Position numbers and translations under genes: made by a program. Below the pieces are notes generated by a model, which was not told the DNA's origin, did not search any database, and worked only from the letters and a program-made list of their open reading frames with translations. Below, in pieces: positions 30,878-40,251 of a stretch of DNA of 64,000 nt (positions are counted from its first letter, which is position 1; every line of letters begins with the position of its first letter). Origin of the DNA: Gammaproteobacteria bacterium (GTDB lineage Bacteria; Pseudomonadota; Gammaproteobacteria; Francisellales; CACEW01); contig JAQSYQ010000009.1 of assembly GCA_029256015.1 (NCBI GenBank), forward strand, positions 1-64,000, given 5' to 3'.

Positions 30878-32854
30878 CTAATCTTTTTTCGCAGACAAAG
30901 CCTGTGCCTGGAGTTGGTCAACCTCAAGAACTAAAGTGGTCTGATTGATAAAGGCCTGTAGTAAACGCATTTGATCGGTTAGTAATAGTCTTTTTGAATC
31001 ATTGGGTTTAATACCGATTACCCCTAAAGTCCCTTTAGAGCCTGTTAGAGGCAGATACAGCGCTTCGGCGAATGGCAAGGTTTGAGTGCCAAGTCCTGCT
31101 GTTTGCCCCATATCATAAACCCATTGAGCCACGCTCTGCTCTTTGGGGCTTAATTCATGGTTTAAAATAGGGTGGCTGGCGATAATGATTAATTTTGAAT
31201 GTTCAGGCAATAGAGCAATCACTTGGCCATCAAAAACGGAAGCGATATGCATGGTGGCAATTTGAAGCAGCTGTTGAATTCCACGGTGGCTCGCTAATTG
31301 GCGGCTTAAAGCATGCAAGGCGGTAATTCTTTGTTCTCTTAATCTCGCTCTTTCAGCTTGTTGGCGAATCAAAATGGTGAGATGGCTAATGAGTAATCCT
31401 ACCAAAAGCATGACAGCTAATGTGAATAAATACTGGGTGTCTCCAATTGCGAAACTAAACCTGGGCTCAACAAAGAAAAAGTCAAACAGCAGCACGCTTA
31501 AAACCGAAGCTAGAGTCGATGGGCCACGACGGCCAAAGCCTGCCACAATCACGACTCCAAGCAAATAGAGCATCACCATATTGGATAGTTCCAAAAAGGG
31601 TGACATAAAATAACCCGCTACGGAAAGAACACTGACTATAACGGTGGCAAATAGGTAGGTGGACCAGGCGGTGGTTCGTTTTAAAGAACGACGATGTTTA
31701 ACATCGGCCAGCTCAGGGGAATCTGCCCTTATCACATAAATATCAATTTCACCGCTTCGACGAATCAGCTGATCGGTCAGGCTGCCTCTAAACAAGTTTT
31801 TCCAATGCGGCTTGATATGTTTGCTGATCATAATCTTGGTGACATTGCGGGAGCGAGCCAGGTCTAGAATTTCCTCAACCAGGTCTTCTCCCGTTAACAC
31901 AATAGCTTCACCACCAAGCTGTTCGGCCAGTTTTAAGTTTTGGTTAGCACTGTTTTTTTGAGCGTCAGTTAAGTGCAGTTTAGGGGATTCAACATAGACC
32001 GCGAACCATTCTGCATGAAGATAGGAAGCCATTCTTTTGGCTGCTCTCACCAATTTAGCTGAGCCTGAGCCTGGGCCGATACAGACCAACAGCCTTTCAC
32101 TTGTTGGCCAGGTTTCGGTAATCGCTTGGCTTTTACGATGAGATAAGACTTGGGCGTTAACCTGTTCCGCCATTACCCTTAAAGCCAGCTCTCTTAGCGC
32201 GGTTAAATTGCCTTTCCTAAAAAAGTGCTGTTTGGCTAAAACAGCCTGATCTTTAATATAAACCTTACCCTCTTCAAGACGCTTGAGTAAGTCATCCGGT
32301 GGCAAGTCCACCAGCTCAATTTTATCCGCTTCTTCTATAGCGGAATCCGGCACGGTTTCTCTAATGCGGATACCGGTAATTTGATTGACTATGTCATTGA
32401 GGCTTTCTAAGTGCTGAATATTTAAAGTGGTATAAACATCGATCCCGCAGTCCAAAAGTTCTTTAATATCTTGCCATCTTTTGGTGTGCCTTGAGCCTGG
32501 GACATTGGTGTGGGCCATCTCGTCAATTAAGATTAGCTCAGGATGTCGCTCAAGCGCGGTATCTATATCAAATTCTTCTAAGAGCTTGCTTTGGTATTCA
32601 ATTTTCTTTCTAGGTAAAACCTCTAGGCCTTCCAACATTTCAGCCGTTTCTTGGCGGCCATGAGTTTCGGCTATCCCCACCAATACCTTGGTTCCATCTT
32701 CTTGGCGGGCCATCGCTTCTTGCAGCATGCTGTAGGTTTTCCCTACCCCAGGGGCCGCGCCTAAAAAGATTTTAAGTTTGCCTGGTTTGGCTTCTCGGTT
32801 TTCTTCCTGAATTTGCGCAAGCAGTGCTTCAGGAGTGAGCCGCTTTTCAGTCAT
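30878..32854 (-). CDS. kdpD: KdpD sensor protein lacking the histidine-kinase module
   Basis: KLKIFLGAAPGVGKTYSMLQEAMARQEDGTKVLVGIAETHGR, USP, 4TM and GAF-like regions, then stop at 658 aa. Confidence 0.92.
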   Translation of the reverse strand: MTEKRLTPEALLAQIQEENREAKPGKLKIFLGAAPGVGKTYSMLQEAMARQEDGTKVLVGIAETHGRQETAEMLEGLEVLPRKKIEYQSKLLEEFDIDTALERHPELILIDEMAHTNVPGSRHTKRWQDIKELLDCGIDVYTTLNIQHLESLNDIVNQITGIRIRETVPDSAIEEADKIELVDLPPDDLLKRLEEGKVYIKDQAVLAKQHFFRKGNLTALRELALRVMAEQVNAQVLSHRKSQAITETWPTSERLLVCIGPGSGSAKLVRAAKRMASYLHAEWFAVYVESPKLHLTDAQKNSANQNLKLAEQLGGEAIVLTGEDLVEEILDLARSRNVTKIMISKHIKPHWKNLFRGSLTDQLIRRSGEIDIYVIRADSPELADVKHRRSLKRTTAWSTYLFATVIVSVLSVAGYFMSPFLELSNMVMLYLLGVVIVAGFGRRGPSTLASVLSVLLFDFFFVEPRFSFAIGDTQYLFTLAVMLLVGLLISHLTILIRQQAERARLREQRITALHALSRQLASHRGIQQLLQIATMHIASVFDGQVIALLPEHSKLIIIASHPILNHELSPKEQSVAQWVYDMGQTAGLGTQTLPFAEALYLPLTGSKGTLGVIGIKPNDSKRLLLTDQMRLLQAFINQTTLVLEVDQLQAQALSAKKD

Positions 32855-33444
32855 TTGACTTGATCCAGTGCTAGGTTAAGCTCTAAAACATTCACTCTGG
32901 GCTCTCCCAAAATCCCTAATTGTCGAGATTCAATATGCGACTGAATTAAGTTATCCACGGTTGCCATAGGCAAGTTGCGCGCTTTGGCGATTCTTGGAGC
33001 CTGATAAAAAGCCGCAGCTATGCTAATGTCAGGATCCAAGCCGCTTCCAGATTCTGTGACAAGATCAATGGGCACAAGGCCATCGGCATTAGGATCGGCT
33101 TGCTTTAAAGCAATAAGGCGGTTTTTAACGCTTGAAATAAGAGCTGGATTAGTGGGGCCTAAATTAGAGGCGGCGGATGAGGCGGCATTATAAGGAAAAG
33201 GCTCGGTTGCCGAAGGTCTTCCCCAAAAATACTTGGGACTATCAAAATGCTGGCCAATTAAGCTTGAGCCAATGACTTTACCGTTTTGCGTAATCAAGCT
33301 GCCATTGGCTTTACCTGAGAAAAGAGTTTGGCCAATTCCTGTGATCAATAAAGGGTAAAGAACCCCGGTTAATACAGTAAGCAAAACCAATAAGCTTAAA
33401 CCGATGCGTAGTTGTTTCAGTAATACGTTCAACATTAGAACCAC
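32851..33444 (-). CDS. kdpC: Potassium-transporting ATPase subunit C
   Basis: [30 protein letters not shown]...[19 protein letters not shown]. Confidence 0.96.
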   Translation of the reverse strand: MVLMLNVLLKQLRIGLSLLVLLTVLTGVLYPLLITGIGQTLFSGKANGSLITQNGKVIGSSLIGQHFDSPKYFWGRPSATEPFPYNAASSAASNLGPTNPALISSVKNRLIALKQADPNADGLVPIDLVTESGSGLDPDISIAAAFYQAPRIAKARNLPMATVDNLIQSHIESRQLGILGEPRVNVLELNLALDQVK

Positions 33445-35507
33445 CCCAAAGCATGTAAAATCATATCGATTAATTTAATGGCGATAAAAGGCACGATGAG
33501 TCCGGTTAATCCATAAAATAAAGCATTGCGGCGTAACAATTGCACCGCCGGAACGTGGCTGTATTTAACGCCTCTTAGAGCCAATGGAATTAAAAACACA
33601 ATGACCAAAGCGTTGAAGATGACAGCAGACAATACCGCGCTTTGAGGGGTGGAAAGGTGCATAATATTAAGCTTGTTAAGCACAGGATAAGTGCTGGCAA
33701 AAGCTGCCGGAATAATCGCGAAATATTTGGCTAAGTCATTGGTAATACTAAAGGTCGTTAAAGAGCCTCGGGTCATCAACAACTGTTTACCGATCTCAAC
33801 GATTTCAATCAGCTTGGTTGGGTTGGAGTCTAGATCCACCATGTTGCCGGCTTCTTTAGCAGCCTGGGTCCCTGTGTTCATAGCAAGGGCTACATCGGCT
33901 TGAGCTAAAGCGGGGGCGTCGTTGGTACCATCTCCAGTCATCGCTACTAAGCGGCCTTCAGCTTGTAGCCTTCTTATACACTTTAATTTATCTTCAGGGG
34001 TGGCATTGGCTAAGAAGTCATCTACTCCCGCTTCAGCGGCAATAGAGGCTGCAGTTAGGGTATTATCCCCAGTAATCATAATGGTTTTAATGCCCATTTT
34101 TCGAAGGTCGGCAAAGCGTTCTCTAATCCCGCCTTTAACGATATCTTTTAATCTAATGACCCCCAAAACGGTAGCGTTTTCAGTGACCACTAAAGGCGTG
34201 CCGCCTTGGCGAGAAATTTCATCGACCAAATGGCGAACGTTGGCAGGAAAAGACCCACCTTGATCATTGATATAGGACTCGATAGCCGGAGCCGCTCCTT
34301 TTCTAATTTGGCGATTAGGAAGGTCTACTCCGCTCATTCTAGTTTGAGCAGTAAAGGGTACAAAGGTAGCCTTTAACTCGTGAATGTCACGGCCTCTTAG
34401 GCCGTATTTTTCTTTTGCCAAAACTACAATACTACGCCCCTCGGGAGTCTCGTCGGCAAGAGAAGACAGTTGAGCTGCATCGGCTAAAGCTTGGATATCA
34501 ACTTCTTCAGCCGGAACGAACTCGGTGGCCTGGCGGTTTCCTAAAGTGATGGTTCCGGTTTTATCCAAGAGCAATACGTCCACATCTCCAGCCGCTTCAA
34601 TGGCTCGGCCTGAGACTGCAATCACATTGGCTTGGATCATTCTGTCCATGCCGGCAATTCCGATGGCAGATAATAGTCCCCCGATAGTAGTCGGGGCCAA
34701 GCAAACAAATAAGGCGATAACAATAGGAAGGCTAATGACAGTCCCTTGGCCGGCTGCATCCACGCTATAAATCGAAAAGGGCAGCAAGGTTACACAGACC
34801 AGTAAAAAAATAATGGTCAGGGTGGCCAATAGAATATTTAAAGCAATTTCATTCGGGGTTTTTTGACGCTGAGCGCCTTCAACCAAAGAGATCATATGAT
34901 CTAAAAAGCTTTCACCCGGATTGGTGCTGATTCGAATAACTAGCCAGTCTGATAGAACTTGAGTGCCGCCAGTGACAGCGCTTCTGTCCCCACCGCTTTC
35001 ACGAATAACCGGGGCACTTTCGCCGGTAATGGCGCTTTCATTAACCGAGGCAATACCTTCTATTACTTCTCCGTCTCCCGGGATAAAATCGCCTGCTTCC
35101 ACTAATACAATGTCACCTATTCGCAGATTAGCAGAGGCAGTTAGGGTAACTTTACTGTTTCTGTCCTCAGAGGCTAATTTTTTGGCTTGAAGCTCGCGCT
35201 TGGCCTTTCTTAAAGTATCAGCTTGGGCTTTGCCTCTTCCTTCTGCCATCGCTTCAGCAAAGTTGGAAAAAAGCACGGTAAACCATAGCCACAGCGTGAT
35301 GGCTAATACAAATCCAGTAGAGCCATGGTGGGGACGAAATATAGAATCGATAGCTAAAAATGAGCACAGAATGCAGCCCACATAGACGGTAAACATGACC
35401 GGGTTTTGCAATTGACGGCGTGGTGAAAGCTTTTTAAAAGCCTGGATAACCGCCGGAAAGATGATTTTGCTGTCGAATAATTTAGGTTTATTTGATTTAG
35501 TGTTCAT
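33435..35507 (-). CDS. kdpB: Potassium-transporting ATPase subunit B
   Basis: P-type ATPase [13 protein letters not shown]; KdpB layout. Confidence 0.97.
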   Translation of the reverse strand: MNTKSNKPKLFDSKIIFPAVIQAFKKLSPRRQLQNPVMFTVYVGCILCSFLAIDSIFRPHHGSTGFVLAITLWLWFTVLFSNFAEAMAEGRGKAQADTLRKAKRELQAKKLASEDRNSKVTLTASANLRIGDIVLVEAGDFIPGDGEVIEGIASVNESAITGESAPVIRESGGDRSAVTGGTQVLSDWLVIRISTNPGESFLDHMISLVEGAQRQKTPNEIALNILLATLTIIFLLVCVTLLPFSIYSVDAAGQGTVISLPIVIALFVCLAPTTIGGLLSAIGIAGMDRMIQANVIAVSGRAIEAAGDVDVLLLDKTGTITLGNRQATEFVPAEEVDIQALADAAQLSSLADETPEGRSIVVLAKEKYGLRGRDIHELKATFVPFTAQTRMSGVDLPNRQIRKGAAPAIESYINDQGGSFPANVRHLVDEISRQGGTPLVVTENATVLGVIRLKDIVKGGIRERFADLRKMGIKTIMITGDNTLTAASIAAEAGVDDFLANATPEDKLKCIRRLQAEGRLVAMTGDGTNDAPALAQADVALAMNTGTQAAKEAGNMVDLDSNPTKLIEIVEIGKQLLMTRGSLTTFSITNDLAKYFAIIPAAFASTYPVLNKLNIMHLSTPQSAVLSAVIFNALVIVFLIPLALRGVKYSHVPAVQLLRRNALFYGLTGLIVPFIAIKLIDMILHALGWF

Positions 35508-35519
35508 AGGGTTCTCGAT

Positions 35520-37295
35520 TTATTTGCCTAGCATCATGAGTTGTTCAACGATCGGCCCAAGCGCCAAGGATGGCAAAAAGGTCAATGCTCCCACGATCAT
35601 AATGATGACAACTAATAGCCCCACAAAAAATACCGTATCGGTGGGCAAAGTTCCCGAGCTGGGGGGAGTAATTTTTTTCTTGGCCAAAGAGCCGGCAATC
35701 ACCAATACCGGAATAATGATCCAGTAACGGCCAATCAGCATGGCAAGACTTCCTAAGACATTGTAGAAAGGAATGTCAGCGCTAAGCCCTGCAAAAGCAC
35801 TTCCGTTATTATTCACCATAGAAGTGAATGCGTATAAAATTTCGCTAAACCCATGCGCTCCTGGATTACCTAAAACGGAACGGCCTATTTGAGTTGATAC
35901 GCCAATTGCCGTCATAAGCAAAACCGTGCAGGGCATAACAAGCAAAGCGACCGAGGCCATTTTCATTTCAAAGGGCTCGATTTTCTTACCCAAATACTCC
36001 GGAGTCCTGCCCACCATTAGGCCTGCGACAAATACGGTGAGAATTACCATAATCAGCATACCGTAAAGCCCGGAACCTGCTCCACCGAAGATAATTTCTC
36101 CTAACTGCATGAGCCACATTGAAACCAAACCGCCTATTGGGGTCAGAGAATCCATTGAAGCATTGGTTGAACCATTAGAAGCGGCGGAAGTAGCAGAAGC
36201 CCAAATAGAAGAGTCTGTTATCCCAAATCGGGTTTCCTTGCCTTCCATATTGCCACCCGCGATACCCATATGAGTAAAGGCAGGGTTTCCGGCATGCTCG
36301 GCTGAAATGCCTATCAACATAAAGGGAATAAAAATAATGAGCATAGCAATTAAAATGGCCCAGCCTTGTTTGGTATCGCCTACCATACAGCCAAAGGTAT
36401 AGCAGAGCGCAGCGGGTATTAGTAATATCGCCAGCATTTCAAGGAAGTTGCTAATTGGAGTGGGGTTTTCATAAGGGTGAGCTGAATTGGCGTTAAAATA
36501 GCCGCCGCCGTTAGTGCCCAGTTGCTTGATGGCAACCTGAGAAGCTACCGGCCCTTGAGGAAGGCTTTGCTGAGTAATGCTAATACTTTGGTTAACTGAG
36601 CGTCCTTGAGCATCGTTTGTGGTTTGCACGTAGGAGCTAGGCTGCAACACATTAACGGTTTGAGTACTATGGAAGTTTTGAATGACCCCTTGAGACATCA
36701 ATAGAGTTGCCCATAGGATAGAAAGAGGCAATAGAATATATAGGGTGCCTCGAGTCAGATCGACCCAGAAATTTCCTAAAGAGCCACTTTCCCTTCTGGA
36801 TATTCCTCTTATCAAAGCGACCAGCACTGACATTCCAGTGGCAGCCGATAAGAAGTTTTGAGTACCTAAAACCAACATTTGAGTCAAATAGCTCATGCTA
36901 GTTTCTCCGCTATAGGACTGCCAGTTGGTATTGCTGATAAAGCTGATGGCGGTATTGAGAGCAGAGTCTGCAGAAGGAGCAGTAAAATGTTGGGGATTGA
37001 GAGGTAAGTAGAATTGAAGTCTTTGCACAGCATAAACCAAGAAAAAGCCCAGCAAATTGAAAATGATAATGGCGCTTAAATAGCTTTTCCAAGTCATTTC
37101 TTTGTCTGCTTTAATGCCGCATAGCTTATAAAAAAAGCGCTCAATGGGGCCTAAAAATTTTTCTACCCCAAAGCAAGACTTTCCTTCATAAACCCGTGAC
37201 ATGTAAAGCCCTAAGGGTTTGACTAAAATTAATAAAACGAGAAGATAGACTGAGACTTGAATAAAAGCATTGATCGTCATTAATTGTTCCACCAC
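35520..37295 (-). CDS. kdpA: Potassium-transporting ATPase subunit A
   Basis: QLGTNGGGYFNANSAHPYENPTPISNFLEM. Confidence 0.97.
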   Translation of the reverse strand: MVEQLMTINAFIQVSVYLLVLLILVKPLGLYMSRVYEGKSCFGVEKFLGPIERFFYKLCGIKADKEMTWKSYLSAIIIFNLLGFFLVYAVQRLQFYLPLNPQHFTAPSADSALNTAISFISNTNWQSYSGETSMSYLTQMLVLGTQNFLSAATGMSVLVALIRGISRRESGSLGNFWVDLTRGTLYILLPLSILWATLLMSQGVIQNFHSTQTVNVLQPSSYVQTTNDAQGRSVNQSISITQQSLPQGPVASQVAIKQLGTNGGGYFNANSAHPYENPTPISNFLEMLAILLIPAALCYTFGCMVGDTKQGWAILIAMLIIFIPFMLIGISAEHAGNPAFTHMGIAGGNMEGKETRFGITDSSIWASATSAASNGSTNASMDSLTPIGGLVSMWLMQLGEIIFGGAGSGLYGMLIMVILTVFVAGLMVGRTPEYLGKKIEPFEMKMASVALLVMPCTVLLMTAIGVSTQIGRSVLGNPGAHGFSEILYAFTSMVNNNGSAFAGLSADIPFYNVLGSLAMLIGRYWIIIPVLVIAGSLAKKKITPPSSGTLPTDTVFFVGLLVVIIMIVGALTFLPSLALGPIVEQLMMLGK

Positions 37296-37302
37296 AAAAT
37301 TA

Positions 37303-37374
37303 GATCCTGGATCCCCAATCAGCTCAGGGATGGCAATTGTCTATGATAGCAAGCTATTAAGACAATTTCTCAAT
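37303..37374. repeat. Repeat family A copy within the kdp operon
   Basis: ggatccccaatcagctcagggatggcaattgtctatgatagcaagctattaagacaattt. Confidence 0.75.
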
Positions 37375-37463
37375 TAAAACCACTCCGGCTTAAATAAAGC
37401 CACTAAAAGATATCCCAATAAACCTGTTGCGATGATAGCACCCATCCAATAGATAAGTTCCAT
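37374..37463 (-). CDS. kdpF: KdpF-like small membrane protein, 29 aa (not in ORF track)
   Basis: Manual translation MELIYWMGAIIATGLLGYLLVALFKPEWF*; position upstream of kdpA. Confidence 0.85.
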   Translation of the reverse strand: MELIYWMGAIIATGLLGYLLVALFKPEWF

Positions 37464-37465
37464 GC

Positions 37466-37555
37466 TCAACTCCTTAATTTTTCATACAAATAAGCAAGCA
37501 AGTAACAACAGCCGAAAAAGCCTATGGTGAATAAAGCGTATAACAGATCTAGCAT
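37466..37555 (-). CDS. Small membrane protein upstream of kdpF, 29 aa (not in ORF track)
   Basis: Manual translation MLDLLYALFTIGFFGCCYLLAYLYEKLRS*; its stop lies 2 nt before the kdpF ATG. Confidence 0.65.
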   Translation of the reverse strand: MLDLLYALFTIGFFGCCYLLAYLYEKLRS

Positions 37556-37736
37556 GTTAGTTTTTTCCTAGCTAAACAATATTTAGGATAGCAGATGACA
37601 ATGATAAGTCTAGAGTTCACTAATGCTAGGGGCAGTTTGAATAAGCAGTTTAGCGTCACCCTCTATTTTGAATTGCTTATTCAAATTAAGGCGCCTTCTG
37701 CTATTCTATATGTTGTCAGAATCTAAAGAGTTAACA

Positions 37737-38540
37737 ATGTTAAAAAAAATTGCTTATATCATTTTAATTTCAAGTGCATTATTGCTTAGCGCCTGCTCTG
37801 TTCCTGTGATTCAGATGCAGCATTTTAGCAAGCCTCAAGCCAAGCTGCCCTCATTTGGCAATATAGAAGTGCAAACTTTTAGCGATAAACGTAATACAGA
37901 CGGGCAAATTCTTTATCAGGAAACTCTCAAGTCGGATAATATGACCTCGGAGTTTTTGCAGAAATCTCAAGGCTTGGGAAGCGGAACTTGGCACTATGCG
38001 ACAGAGCCGCAGCTCAATGTCTTTTTACAAAAAGTGATGCAGCAAGTGGGTGAGCAATCAGGATTTATTAATCCTCATTCCAGCAAACATTACACAATTG
38101 AAGGAAATATTCTGGGTCTTGGCATCCAGATGAACCAAAGCTTGGGAGAGGTAACGGTTCGTGTGAAATTCACCGGAGTATTGCGCAAGGATAATGGCGT
38201 AATGCTGATGATTATGCCAATTGATTTCAAGTATACTCAAGCCATGACTCAGCCTTTAGCAGACAAATCTCAACCAGCGCAATTGACGGTATTATTAGAT
38301 CAAGCGCTAACAGGGGCTTCTTTGGAAATGTATCAAGCTATCAATGCCAATTTCCCGCCTGCTCAAAAGAAAATCCCTCCTAGCCTTCCTTTAAATAAGG
38401 AAGGAACCGAGCCTAGCTCCGCTTTGGCAAAGGAAGGAAGCCCTACGCTTGATAGCGCTGCTTCCTCACAGGGGAAAAATAATTCCCCTCTTTTGCAAAG
38501 AGGGGCAGGGGGAGATTTAACTAAGGGGTCTAGCTCATGA
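37737..38540 (+). CDS. Putative lipoprotein with repeat-B-encoded C-terminus
   Basis: MLKKIAYIILISSALLLSACS (lipobox LSAC); C-terminal PPSLPLNKEG...NSPLLQRGAGGDL. Confidence 0.7.
   Translation: MLKKIAYIILISSALLLSACSVPVIQMQHFSKPQAKLPSFGNIEVQTFSDKRNTDGQILYQETLKSDNMTSEFLQKSQGLGSGTWHYATEPQLNVFLQKVMQQVGEQSGFINPHSSKHYTIEGNILGLGIQMNQSLGEVTVRVKFTGVLRKDNGVMLMIMPIDFKYTQAMTQPLADKSQPAQLTVLLDQALTGASLEMYQAINANFPPAQKKIPPSLPLNKEGTEPSSALAKEGSPTLDSAASSQGKNNSPLLQRGAGGDLTKGSSS
38371..38517. repeat. Repeat family B copy 4 (inside CDS)
   Basis: atccctcctagccttcctttaaataaggaaggaa...cccctcttttgcaaagaggggcagggggagattt. Confidence 0.85.
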
Positions 38541-39496
38541 CTACAATAGCAACTTGGTGGATGTGGTTGGTTTTTCTTGGGGTAGTATTGCTCACCATGG
38601 CAATAGATTTATGGGGCTGCGGGGCCTCTAAAGTTCATAGGATGTCGAACAAAGAAGCTCTATCTTGGGTAACGGTGTGGATAGTTTTGGCGCTGTGCTT
38701 TAATGCTTTTATCTGGTGGCATACCAATCAAGTTGATGGCCCTATTATTGCCAAGGAAAAGGCGACTGAGTTTTTAACCGGTTTTTTGGTCGAGAAGTCT
38801 CTGGCTGTCGATAATCTTTTTGTATTTTTGATGATATTCAGCTATTTCCAAGTGCCGGCTGAATACCAAAGACGGGTGCTGTTGTATGGAGTGTTTGGTG
38901 CGATTGTCTTAAGAGCTGTAATGATTGGTGCGGGTGCCTGGCTGATTATGAAAGCGCATTGGATTTTATATCTATTTGGCGCATTTTTGATTTTTACCGG
39001 AATCAAAATGCTGATATTCGCCAATAAAGAAAATAAATCCTTGGAAGACAATGTTTTATTGAAATGGCTTAAGAGACATCTGCCCATTGCTCCTCTGTAT
39101 CATGGTGAGAAGTTTTTTATTAAACAGAACGGCAAGTTATTTTTCACTCCGATGTTCATCGTGTTAATTTTGATTGAATTTAGTGATTTGGTTTTTGCGA
39201 CAGACAGCGTCCCCGCTATTTTTGCCATTACCCAGGATCCCTTTATTGTGTTGACCTCCAATATATTTGCCATTATGGGATTAAGGGCCATGTACTTCTT
39301 ATTGGCCAGCATGGCAGAAAGATTTCATCTGCTTAAATATGCAGTGGCCATTATTTTGCTGATTATCGGTGCTAAGATGCTGATTGAGCCATGGTTTGAG
39401 GTCTCAACGGCGCTAGCTTTGGGCTTGGTTGCAGGGATTTTATTGATATCGGTTGTGGCGAGCTTAATTCAAACCCGCCATCGAGGGAGCCGATAA
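38537..39496 (+). CDS. TerC/Alx-family membrane protein
   Basis: EFLTGFLVEKSLAVDNLFVFLMIFSYFQVPAEYQRRVLLYGVFGAIVLRAVMI. Confidence 0.93.
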   Translation: MTTIATWWMWLVFLGVVLLTMAIDLWGCGASKVHRMSNKEALSWVTVWIVLALCFNAFIWWHTNQVDGPIIAKEKATEFLTGFLVEKSLAVDNLFVFLMIFSYFQVPAEYQRRVLLYGVFGAIVLRAVMIGAGAWLIMKAHWILYLFGAFLIFTGIKMLIFANKENKSLEDNVLLKWLKRHLPIAPLYHGEKFFIKQNGKLFFTPMFIVLILIEFSDLVFATDSVPAIFAITQDPFIVLTSNIFAIMGLRAMYFLLASMAERFHLLKYAVAIILLIIGAKMLIEPWFEVSTALALGLVAGILLISVVASLIQTRHRGSR

Positions 39497-39501
39497 TATT
39501 G

Positions 39502-40230
39502 TTATGGTTTTGGCGCTTGTCCTGTTATGGAGCTAAGTTCTGCTTTAAGATCTGCAGGTAGTCCATGCAATAAGTGAGGATTAAAGCAAGTTACGATTTT
39601 TGCATGGTTTTGATATTCTCGAAGCTGATCTCGTATTTTCTTATTATCACGTTCCAAAAATGCAATGCTTTCCTCTAAAACTAATAGCCTTTCCCTGATA
39701 TGATTAATCTCCTCATTGTATTGATGAATTCGAGCGTTAGCTGCTTCTGAGGCTGCTTTGCTTTCTCGAAGCTCAGCAATAGCTTCAGTCTTTTCTCTGG
39801 CAAATTTTCTGGCTATTTGAACGGCTTCATGTGATCGATTTTGCTCAGTTTCCAATTTAGTCTGGGCAAGCTCTAGCTGTCTTTTACGCTCTCGGGCTGC
39901 AGCAGCTCTTTGCTCTTCAAGTTTGCTTAATAACCTTTTATTAAGCTCCTGCAAATTATCATTAGCTATGGTTAACTCTGCAATTCTTCTAGTTAATTCC
40001 GAAATTTTCTCGGTTTTTGCTTCTAGGGTTGCATCTCTTTTCCTAAGCTGGGCCGCTGCGGAAGCTAAATGTGCGCATAGAGCTTCAATGGCTTTTGCAT
40101 GGGGAGTTTCCATTTCTCCAGGAGGAATTACTACGCTAATTCCTCCTGTCTTAGTCATTGTGACAGAATAAGGATTTTGAGAGCTGGCTTCCTCTTCAAG
40201 CCGCTCAAAGTGTAGTTTAGCAAAAGCCAT
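39502..40230 (-). CDS. Coiled-coil hypothetical protein
   Basis: Heptad-rich Ala/Glu/Arg/Leu sequence. Confidence 0.6.
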   Translation of the reverse strand: MAFAKLHFERLEEEASSQNPYSVTMTKTGGISVVIPPGEMETPHAKAIEALCAHLASAAAQLRKRDATLEAKTEKISELTRRIAELTIANDNLQELNKRLLSKLEEQRAAAARERKRQLELAQTKLETEQNRSHEAVQIARKFAREKTEAIAELRESKAASEAANARIHQYNEEINHIRERLLVLEESIAFLERDNKKIRDQLREYQNHAKIVTCFNPHLLHGLPADLKAELSSITGQAPKP

Positions 40231-40251
40231 TGCTGCTTCCTTGATTTAATT

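Noticed and set aside
33691-35727. Plus-strand ORFs across kdpB/kdpA
   Set aside because: Antisense to highly recognisable KdpB/KdpA coding sequence.
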